Shown here: piece after piece, positions 42,168 to 49,562 of the stretch
Numbering within the stretch: the first letter of the stretch is position 1
Layout: each line of letters opens with the position of its first letter
Assembly (NCBI GenBank): GCA_031551885.1
Contig: JAVBMX010000024.1
Span: 1-64,000, forward strand
DNA from: Frigididesulfovibrio sp031551885
GTDB lineage: Bacteria; Desulfobacterota; Desulfovibrionia; Desulfovibrionales; Desulfovibrionaceae
Reading direction: 5' to 3'
Length of the DNA: 64,000 nucleotides
Program-made: the position numbers and the translations under genes
The notes under the pieces: model-generated
The model's database searches: none
The model's input: the letters and a program-made list of their open reading frames with translations, nothing else
What the model was told of the DNA's origin: nothing

Positions 42168-45100
42168 ATGGAAGCACCCAAGTACAACTACCCGGTAAGT
42201 CTCATCCCCGGCGGCTGCCCACAATTCCTGGATTTCGACATCGACCCGGACGGGCTGGACCCCAAAATCCTGCGTTTTTCCCGCGCGTTTCGTGAAAAAC
42301 GCAGGCCCGAAGCCCAGGGCGACGGCCGTGACGCCTTTGAGTTGATCTGCCTGGACGAGGATGAAAACGGCCGGCGTTTCGATCTGGTGACCGGAGCCGC
42401 CGTTGCGGAAGCGCCGGACTACGAGATCGAAGCCAGAAAAAGCCTGGAGTGCTTCTTCGACCAGTGGATTCCCCTGCCGGTCCTGCGCATGCGCGAAGTC
42501 AGACGCCCGGACGGCGAGCCCATGTTCACCCCCGGTCCCTCCAACTGGGCCCGGTGCCGGGTGGCCGCTCCGACGGAAGGCTCCAAGCGCCTGCGCATCG
42601 TCGTGGCCTTCGACACCACCGTGGAAGAACCCACCCAGACCGAACACACCTGTGCCCTTTCGCCCGACGACGTGGCGGCCGGCGCGGTTTTCGCGTCTGC
42701 CTGGCGGGTGCGCGACAACACCTGGTTCGTCAACGCCGCCTGGGTCGATCGCTGGCTCTTCGCCATCGATGAAGCCCGCCGGGAAAAGACCCGCAAGCGC
42801 CGCGAAGACTCTCCTTTTGTCATGGAGTATCTGGCCAACTACCTGACGTTCCTGGATGTGCTGCACCGGTTGCTCCCGGATCTGGCCGTGCGGGTGATCA
42901 ACCCCGGCCGGGACACGCCCGTGGACGTGGACCTGATCCTCGACATCGGCAACTCGCGGACCACGGGCATTTTGGTGGAAACCCCGCCCCAACGCCCGAC
43001 CAGCCTGAACAACAGCTACCTGTTGCAGATTCGCGACCTGAGCAAGCCGGAGCACCTCTACACCGAGCCCTTTGCCACCCGGATCGAGTTCGCGGAAGCC
43101 TCTTTCGGCGACGATGCCCACTCCCGGCTTTCCGGGCGCAAGACCCCGGCCTTCCCCTGGCCCTCGGCCGTGCGCATGGGGCCGGAGGCCGCCCGCCTGG
43201 CCACGTTCGCCAAGTGCACCGAAGGCACCACCGGCATGTCCAGCCCCAAGCGCTATCTCTGGGACGAGCGCATCTGGAAGCCGACCTGGCGCTTCAACAC
43301 CGGCGGCAACTACGAACCCATGGTCACGCGCGGCGCGTTCGCCAAGCAGGTCAACCACATGGGCACGCCGCTTTCGTGCTTCGACGACCCGGCCATCCGG
43401 GCCAACCCGCTCTATACCAAGCAAGAGCGCGACATCGCTTTCGAAAGCCAGTTCACCCGCAGTTCGCTGATGATGTTCCTGCTGGCCGAAGTGCTCATGC
43501 AGGCCCTGGTGACCATCAACTCACCGGCCCAGCGCTCACGCCGTGAGCTTTCCGACCTGCCCCGCCGTTTGCGCCGGGTGATCTTCACCGTGCCCTCGGG
43601 CATGGCCATCGCCGAGCAGCGCATCTACCGCCGCTGGGTGCGCTTTGCCGTGCGCACGGTCTGGGAAGCCCTGGGCTGGAACGAATGGTACATCCAACCC
43701 GGTCCGCGCCGGGTGGCCAATATCGGCGATTACCGGCAAAGCCCGGAAACCCGCTGCAACTGGGATGAAGCCACCTGCACCCAGCTTGTTTACCTGTACA
43801 ACGAAATCTCGCACAAGTTCCAGGGCGACGCCCACTCCTTCTTCCGCCTCATGGGCAAAGAGCGTCCGGAGCGGTGCGCCGGGCACAGCCTGCGTGTGGC
43901 CAGCATCGATATCGGCGGCGGCACCACGGACCTCAGCATCGCCGACTTCACCCTGGACAACGACGAAAGCTCGGCCGCCCGGCTGCGTCCCCACATCCTG
44001 CTGCGCGACGGCTTCAACATCGCCGGCGACGACATCGTGCGCGGGGTGTTGTCCGACATCTTCATGCCCGCCCTGGAAAAAGCCATGGAACAGGCCGGCG
44101 CGTCCAACCCCCGGGCCATTCTGGGGCAGTGTTTCGGCCGCGACGTCATCGACAGCTCCCAAGAGCAGCGCAACCTGCGCTCGCAGTTCACCCGGCAGGT
44201 GGCCGTGCCGGCCGCCCTGGGGCTTTTGGCGGCCTATGAGGCGGCGGACCCCATTCACAGCCCGGCCGTGGCCTACAAACTGGCCGACTTCTTTGGCCTT
44301 TCCCTGGAAGAGCAGGACCTGCCCTTCTCCCCGGCCCCCATGCCGGGCGAGGCGGTCATCGCCTACCTGGAAAACGCCGTGCGCCGCGCCGCGCCCCACC
44401 TGGATTTCAACCTTATGCAGGTAAGCCTGCCCATGAGCCCGGCGGCCATGGAGCGCACCGTGCAAACCAGCATGGGCCGCATCCTGGCCGATCTCTGCGA
44501 AGTCATTCACCTCTACGACTGCGACGTGCTCCTGCTTACCGGCCGTCCCAGCCGGCTTTCGGGCATCATCAACACCGTGGCCGCGCGTTTGCCCGTTCCT
44601 GCCGACCGGATCATCCCCATGTGCGAATACCGCACCGGGCGCTGGTATCCGTTCGCCGACCCCTTCGGGATGATCACCGACCCCAAGACCACGGTCTCGA
44701 TGGGGGCCATTCTCTGCGCCCTGTCCGAAGGCCATTTGGAAGCGTTTTCCTTTGCCGCCTCGGAGTTGCGTCTGGCCTCCACGGCCCGCTACATCGGGGA
44801 AATGGACACCACCGGCCGTCTGCCCAAGCCCAAAGTCTGGTTTGAGGTCGACGTGGCCGGCAAAGAAGAGCAAGAGGTGGAACGCGAGATTCCCTTCACC
44901 GGGCCGCTGTCCGTCGGTTTCCGCCAGTTCCCGGTCGAGCGCTGGCCCACCACGCGCTTCTACCTGATGAACTTCGCTTCCGAAGACGACCGCCGGCAGT
45001 CCGAAGGCAGGCTGCCCTACAAGGTGACCGTGCGCTTCCGCATGGCCGCCGTCGACGCGGACGCCCCCACCCAGGACCACGACGAAGGCTCCCTGAGCGT

Positions 45101-45227
45101 CATCTCGGTCATGGACAAAAACGGCGAGGAAGTGCGCGGCGGCGCGAAAGCCGTGGAGCTGCGGTTGCAGACGCTGCCCTTCGGCGAAGGATATTGGCTG
45201 GATACCGGGGTGTTGTTCAACGCGTAG
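42168..45227 (+). CDS. srfB: SrfB-like actin/Hsp70-fold ATPase
   Basis: A 1019-residue cytoplasmic protein, the length of the enteric virulence-locus protein SrfB. It has the three nucleotide-binding signatures of the actin/Hsp70/hexokinase superfamily: phosphate 1 'LILDIGNSRTTGILVE' (about 258-272), phosphate 2 'ASIDIGGGTTDLSIADF' (about 579-595) and adenosine 'VLLLTGRPSRLSGII' (about 786-800). A 250-residue N-terminal domain precedes them. No membrane span or export signal. In enteric bacteria SrfB is encoded with SrfA and SrfC; the biochemical role of the trio is poorly known. I infer an ATP-driven scaffold or chaperone acting on the SrfA-like cytoplasmic domains. Confidence 0.85.
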   Translation: MEAPKYNYPVSLIPGGCPQFLDFDIDPDGLDPKILRFSRAFREKRRPEAQGDGRDAFELICLDEDENGRRFDLVTGAAVAEAPDYEIEARKSLECFFDQWIPLPVLRMREVRRPDGEPMFTPGPSNWARCRVAAPTEGSKRLRIVVAFDTTVEEPTQTEHTCALSPDDVAAGAVFASAWRVRDNTWFVNAAWVDRWLFAIDEARREKTRKRREDSPFVMEYLANYLTFLDVLHRLLPDLAVRVINPGRDTPVDVDLILDIGNSRTTGILVETPPQRPTSLNNSYLLQIRDLSKPEHLYTEPFATRIEFAEASFGDDAHSRLSGRKTPAFPWPSAVRMGPEAARLATFAKCTEGTTGMSSPKRYLWDERIWKPTWRFNTGGNYEPMVTRGAFAKQVNHMGTPLSCFDDPAIRANPLYTKQERDIAFESQFTRSSLMMFLLAEVLMQALVTINSPAQRSRRELSDLPRRLRRVIFTVPSGMAIAEQRIYRRWVRFAVRTVWEALGWNEWYIQPGPRRVANIGDYRQSPETRCNWDEATCTQLVYLYNEISHKFQGDAHSFFRLMGKERPERCAGHSLRVASIDIGGGTTDLSIADFTLDNDESSAARLRPHILLRDGFNIAGDDIVRGVLSDIFMPALEKAMEQAGASNPRAILGQCFGRDVIDSSQEQRNLRSQFTRQVAVPAALGLLAAYEAADPIHSPAVAYKLADFFGLSLEEQDLPFSPAPMPGEAVIAYLENAVRRAAPHLDFNLMQVSLPMSPAAMERTVQTSMGRILADLCEVIHLYDCDVLLLTGRPSRLSGIINTVAARLPVPADRIIPMCEYRTGRWYPFADPFGMITDPKTTVSMGAILCALSEGHLEAFSFAASELRLASTARYIGEMDTTGRLPKPKVWFEVDVAGKEEQEVEREIPFTGPLSVGFRQFPVERWPTTRFYLMNFASEDDRRQSEGRLPYKVTVRFRMAAVDADAPTQDHDEGSLSVISVMDKNGEEVRGGAKAVELRLQTLPFGEGYWLDTGVLFNA

Positions 45228-45250
45228 GGAGAGGGGAAAGAGAAACGGCT

Positions 45251-45312
45251 TCGGGGCTCCGCCCCGGTCCCCGGCAGGGGGAATGATTCCCCCTGCACCC
45301 CTCATGTGATAG
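45251..45312. repeat. Composite palindromic repeat, left part (R4)
   Basis: CGGGGCTCCGCCCCG, then CAGGGGGAATGATTCCCCCTG, then CACCCCTCAT. Lies just after the srfB stop, in the inverted orientation of R3 450 bases on. Confidence 0.75.
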
Positions 45313-45360
45313 ATGACTCGCACTCGGCGGGTTCAAAGGTGATACGCCGAAGCGAACCAG

Positions 45361-45476
45361 AAAAGAGTTTTTTCGGGTCTTAACGGCGCGGCGTGCCGCA
45401 CCGAATGTTTGCGCCTTACCGTCGCATTCCGACCCGGACGGATACCCGGAACGTCTCTGCACCGGGCCGGAATGCT
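45361..45476. repeat. 115-bp repeat, copy A (inverted partner at 57100-57214)
   Basis: The segment containing GGGTCTTAAC, TTTGCGCCTT and CGTCTCTGCACCGGGCCGGA recurs in reverse orientation between two microcompartment genes 12 kb away, with scattered substitutions. Both copies begin with 'TTTTTNGGGTCTTAAC' and end with 'GGGCCGGAATGC'. No coding frame is shared. Confidence 0.8.
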
Positions 45477-45624
45477 TGGAAATGTTGCCAGACCGGCAGC
45501 CCGTTTCTATGACGGGGACGGGCCGGAACAGATAAAGTGCCGTTACAAAGACCCGGCACACCGAGAAGGCGGTTCCCTCCGTGCTTCCCGGCCGGGAGAA
45601 TCCATTTTTCCGAATCTCCCACAG

Positions 45625-45720
45625 GCGGTGACGTTTTGCAGGCAAAACGTCACCGCACTGAGGGGGTTCGGGGGGAATCATTCCCCCCGACGGGGTGCAG
45701 GGGCGGAGCCCCTGCCTGCC
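45625..45720. repeat. Composite palindromic repeat with perfect central hairpin (R3)
   Basis: The central stem GCGGTGACGTTTTGC / GCAAAACGTCACCGC (15 of 15, loop AG) is followed by GAGGGGGTTCGGGG, CGGGGGGAATCATTCCCCCCG and GCAGGGGCGGAGCCCCTGC. It ends 17 bases before the SrfC start codon. Confidence 0.85.
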
Positions 45721-45736
45721 AATCCAGGAGATACGC

Positions 45737-48406
45737 ATGTACGAAGACGATCAGAAATTGGCCGATTTGTGCTCCAAGCTGTCGGGCGAAACCCAGGCCG
45801 CCGGGCGTTGGCTTGAAGACAACGCCGAGTTGGTGGGGCGCGAAATTGCCGCGCACCAGAAGGAACTTCGCCGGGCGAACCGCATCTTCAAGGGGTGCGG
45901 CCGCGCGGCCGCCCGCAAGATGTGCGCGGGGGTGTTCGGCCCCAGCCAGGCGGGCAAGTCCTACCTGGTTTCGACCCTGGCGGGCAACGCCGAGCGCAAG
46001 CTGTGGACCGACATGGACGGCACGGCCTACGACTTCCTGACGGACATCAACCCGGCAGGGGGAAAAGAATCCACCGGCCTAGTCACCCGTTTCACCCTGA
46101 CCCCGGGTCAGGCCCCGGCCGGGTTCCCGGTCATGATCCGCCTGCTCACGCCGACGGATGTGGTGAAAATTCTGACCAACACGTATTTCTCCGACGCCAA
46201 ACACATGGAAGAGCCCGACCGCGAGGCGGCTCTGGCCGTGCTGGACAAGCTCCAGGCCCGCGCGGGCGGCGCCCCGACCGGCGGGATCAGCGAAGACGAC
46301 GTGGAAGACCTGCAGGAATACATCCACAAGTACTTCAACGACAAACCCCGCGCCCAGCAGGTGCTCGGCAAGCCGTTCTGGGAACGGGTCGTGCCTTTGA
46401 TTCCGCGCCTGTCCGACGACGACCGGGCCGAACTGTTCGGAATCATCTGGGACGGCATCGAAGAGTTCACCCACCTGTACCGGGAAATGGCCGGTCTGCT
46501 GCGCCGCATGGACTTTTCCGCCGAGGCCTTCTGCCCGGTGTCGTCGTTGGTACCCCGGGCTTCGAGCATCATCGACGTGGAAGCCCTGGCCGGGATATCC
46601 GACGGCTCCGGCGGCGACATCGACGTGCGCCTGCCGAGCGGCAAGACCTTGAGCGCGCCGAAAACTTACATGGCCGCCCTTACGGCCGAGTTGGTCATCG
46701 GTATGCGGGAGAAACCCGCCGAGTTTTTCGAGCACACCGACTTGCTGGACTTCCCCGGCTACCGTTCGCGGGAAATTTTCCCCAACCTCGCGGAAAACGT
46801 TAAAGACCCCAAAAACCTGGAGCTCTGCTTTCTGCGCGGCAAGGTGGAATACCTGTTCCAGCGCTATTGCGCCGAGCGCGAGCTGACCAGCCTGCTGCTC
46901 TGCATCGGACCCAGCGTGCTTGAGGTCAAAGGCCTTTCCGGCGCCGTGGACGACTGGGTGAAAAGCACCCACGGCGAAACGGCCCAGGCCCGCGCCGGAA
47001 AGGAGAACGCCCTGTTCTTCATCCTTTCCAAGAGCGACCTGGAGTTCGAAAACAAGGCCGGCGTCACGGATGTTTCCGACCGCTGGGATATCCGGATCGA
47101 GTCCTCGCTGATCAAGTCCTTTGCCCAGCACAGCAACTGGCCGGACAAATGGACCGACACCGGGGCCTTCAAGAACATCTTTTTGATGCGCAACACGACC
47201 ATCAAGCTGGCCCTGTTCGACCACGACGCGTCCGGCAACGAAACAGCCCTGCGCCCCACGGAAGTCGACTACGTGAGCCAGTTTGAAAAAGCCTTTTTGC
47301 AAAGCACCCGGGTCGCCAACTACTGCGGCAACCCGAAAGACGTCTGGACCTCGTTCATCACCCCCAACGACGGCGGCATCTCGTACATCCGCCGCCGCCT
47401 GGACCCCATCTGCAAGCCGGAACTCAAGCGCGCCCAGATCCGCACCAGCCTGGACGAGACCGCCGTGCGCCTGGTCGCCCGCCTGCGTCCCCACTGGCGC
47501 ACGGATGACACCGAGGAAGAGCGCAAGCAAAAGGAAATCCTGGCCAAAAACCTGGCCACCTGTCTGCTGACCATGGCCCAGAACCAGCGCTTCGGCCGGT
47601 TCATGCGCAGGCTGATGATCCGGGACGAATCCATCTATGACCTGTACTTCCAGGTGCGCCACCGCATGCAGGAAGAAGCCTCGCAAAGCAACGGCCCGGT
47701 GGAAAGCACCGCTCTCGGGCCGCGCGTCTCTGCCGGAGACATGCTGAGTGATCTCTTCGGCGACGACACCCCGCCGCCCGCTCCCGAAGGCGCGGATGAC
47801 GCGGCCCAGGCGGCGACGGCCTTGCCCGTGGATGAGGCCGAAGCCTTTGCCGGGCATATCGAGTCCGCCTGGAAAGACCAATTGCGCGAGTTGGCCGAAA
47901 ACGCCGAACTGGGGGCCTGGCTCGGCATTCCGGCCAAGCAGGCGGCCGATCTGGTGGCCGAGTTGGGCAAAGGGTTCGCCCGTCTCGGCGTGCGCGGAGC
48001 CATTGCCGAAGACCTGCGCAAAGCCGCGCGGTACGCCGATACCGAAACCGAAGGCATCGTCCGCAAGCAGGCCGCCCTGGCCGCCGGCATCTGCAACACC
48101 TATATCGGCAAGCTGGGCCTGGACCCACGCGTGAAAAACGAAAAAGCCCGCACCATCACCGTGTTCGGCCGGGAACGCACCGTGTTCACCCCGCCGGCGT
48201 CGGTGTTGGATCTGCCGGCCATCGGCGAAGATCCCACCCCTTACGACCGCACCTTTTATACGGACTGGGCCGCGGCCCTGACCCACCTTATTTTGGAAAA
48301 CGTGAATTTCTCCGGCGGGATGGATTTTGACCCCGTAGCCAACTCCAAACTGGCCGGCATCATTGAAACCTTCAGCATCAACGCCCCCGCGGGAGGCGCG
48401 CAGTGA
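45737..48406 (+). CDS. srfC: SrfC-like P-loop (GTPase-like) virulence-factor family protein
   Basis: An 889-residue cytoplasmic protein of the SrfC/putative virulence factor family. Walker A is 'GVFGPSQAGKSYLVST' (about 67-82). 'DLLDFPGYRSREIFP' (about 335) resembles the G3 DxxG loop and 'FFILSKSDLEFENK' (about 427) the G4 NKxD loop, so a GTPase fold is likely, though the G4 motif is degenerate. Long helical regions follow ('EEERKQKEILAKNLATCLL'), and a low-complexity Asp/Pro/Ala stretch lies near 675-710. Large size plus helices would also suit a dynamin-like protein. The start MYEDDQKLA has AGGAGA upstream; 14 residues of open frame before it derive from the repeat. Confidence 0.82.
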   Translation: MYEDDQKLADLCSKLSGETQAAGRWLEDNAELVGREIAAHQKELRRANRIFKGCGRAAARKMCAGVFGPSQAGKSYLVSTLAGNAERKLWTDMDGTAYDFLTDINPAGGKESTGLVTRFTLTPGQAPAGFPVMIRLLTPTDVVKILTNTYFSDAKHMEEPDREAALAVLDKLQARAGGAPTGGISEDDVEDLQEYIHKYFNDKPRAQQVLGKPFWERVVPLIPRLSDDDRAELFGIIWDGIEEFTHLYREMAGLLRRMDFSAEAFCPVSSLVPRASSIIDVEALAGISDGSGGDIDVRLPSGKTLSAPKTYMAALTAELVIGMREKPAEFFEHTDLLDFPGYRSREIFPNLAENVKDPKNLELCFLRGKVEYLFQRYCAERELTSLLLCIGPSVLEVKGLSGAVDDWVKSTHGETAQARAGKENALFFILSKSDLEFENKAGVTDVSDRWDIRIESSLIKSFAQHSNWPDKWTDTGAFKNIFLMRNTTIKLALFDHDASGNETALRPTEVDYVSQFEKAFLQSTRVANYCGNPKDVWTSFITPNDGGISYIRRRLDPICKPELKRAQIRTSLDETAVRLVARLRPHWRTDDTEEERKQKEILAKNLATCLLTMAQNQRFGRFMRRLMIRDESIYDLYFQVRHRMQEEASQSNGPVESTALGPRVSAGDMLSDLFGDDTPPPAPEGADDAAQAATALPVDEAEAFAGHIESAWKDQLRELAENAELGAWLGIPAKQAADLVAELGKGFARLGVRGAIAEDLRKAARYADTETEGIVRKQAALAAGICNTYIGKLGLDPRVKNEKARTITVFGRERTVFTPPASVLDLPAIGEDPTPYDRTFYTDWAAALTHLILENVNFSGGMDFDPVANSKLAGIIETFSINAPAGGAQ

Positions 48407-49440
48407 AAGCACAGTACATCGACAACCCCTCCAAAGGACCGGGCCACGGGATTCTGAAAATTTCCGAGCCGGGCGCCTTGGCCATGCAGGACAACCTGAC
48501 CTTTTCCATCCGCCGGGCTTCGGACCAGCAATGCATCGGCGCGGCCGGCCGGCAGACGGCCGAGGTGCTGCTCTCGCCCGACGGGGTGGAACTGAACGAC
48601 GGGGTCCTGGGCCTGCTCGTCGGACCCAATGTGGTCGACAGCCTCGACACCCAGGAAACCTACCGAATCACCCTGGTGGGGTCGGACGACTCCCGAGCGG
48701 CCTGCGGCTTGAGCGTTCCCCAGGTGACCTATTCGCCCCTGGCCGGGGGTGCGGGCGTAGGCGCGACCACCGCCGCGCCCAAGGCGGCCCCCACGCCGCC
48801 TCCTCCTCCCCCGCCTCCGCCGCCGCCACCGCCCGCCCCTGAACCGGCTCCCGAGCCGGCCAAGGATGCCATGTCCGATATGGACATTGAAATCGCGTCC
48901 GAGCCCGAGCCAAAGAAAAAAGGCGGGGCGGGAATTATCATCGCCGTCCTTGTTCTGCTGCTCCTCGCGGGCGGCGGTTTCGCGCTCTGGAAGTTCGTGC
49001 TCGACAAGCCCGAAGAAACCACTCCCCCGGCTGCCGGAAACGGGACCACCCCTGTGGCCGAGAAGGTGCCCGCCCTGTCGCAGGCCCGCACGCATCTGGC
49101 CGGACCGGCCGACCCGGCCAAGAGCGTGGAGCTGGCCAAGCTTCTGCGCTCCGAAAAAGACTCGGCCGACGCGGTCTTCCTGCTTATGGAAGACGCCGCC
49201 GGCAAAGGCAATGCCGAAGCCATGCTCGCCACCGGGGAATTCTATGACCCGGCCGCGACGATCGATGCCGGCTCCATCCAGAAAGATCCTCTCCAGGCCC
49301 TGGATTGGTATGCGAAAGCCAAAACGGCCGGCAGCGCCGAGGCCGACGCCAAGATCGCGGCCCTGAAGGCCTGGGCCGAGGCCGAAGCCCCCAAGGGCAC
49401 GGCCGGCGCCAAAGAAGTGTTGGAAAAGATAAATAAATAG
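48403..49440 (+). CDS. Single-span membrane protein with Sel1-like C-terminus
   Basis: A 345-residue protein whose GTG start overlaps the srfC stop (GTGA), so it is translationally coupled. Residues 1-120 look beta-rich and cytoplasmic ('VEVLLSPDGVELNDGVLGLLVG'-like strands). A poly-Pro tract (about 131-150) and an acidic linker lead to a membrane span ('GAGIIIAVLVLLLLAGGGFALW', about 175-196). Outside, residues about 250-340 carry a Sel1/TPR-like unit ('GNAEAMLATGEFYDP', 'DPLQALDWYAKAKTAGSAEA'). The plan of cytoplasmic domain, span and periplasmic arm mirrors that of the SrfA-like proteins. The function is unknown. Confidence 0.7.
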   Translation: MKAQYIDNPSKGPGHGILKISEPGALAMQDNLTFSIRRASDQQCIGAAGRQTAEVLLSPDGVELNDGVLGLLVGPNVVDSLDTQETYRITLVGSDDSRAACGLSVPQVTYSPLAGGAGVGATTAAPKAAPTPPPPPPPPPPPPPAPEPAPEPAKDAMSDMDIEIASEPEPKKKGGAGIIIAVLVLLLLAGGGFALWKFVLDKPEETTPPAAGNGTTPVAEKVPALSQARTHLAGPADPAKSVELAKLLRSEKDSADAVFLLMEDAAGKGNAEAMLATGEFYDPAATIDAGSIQKDPLQALDWYAKAKTAGSAEADAKIAALKAWAEAEAPKGTAGAKEVLEKINK

Positions 49441-49452
49441 GACGATATATTT

Positions 49453-49545
49453 GCCTCCGGCGGGCAGGGGAAATGACTTCCCCTGCACCCCTCATTCGAG
49501 GATCGCAACGATCGCGCAGATGAGAGGACGTCGACACACAAGGCG
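49453..49545. repeat. Composite palindromic repeat, partial copy (R5)
   Basis: GCAGGGGAAATGACTTCCCCTGC followed by ACCCCTCATTCGAGGATCG and a GATCG/CGATC hairpin that replaces the usual central stem. Lies between the Sel1-like and vWA genes. Confidence 0.7.
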
Positions 49546-49562
49546 AAGAAGAGGAGATTCCT

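Noticed and set aside
45409..45816. Frames through the srfB-srfC gap (also 45416-45622 on the minus strand)
   Set aside because: They are read across the 115-bp repeat and the palindromic repeat, and no frame is kept in the second copy at 57100-57214.
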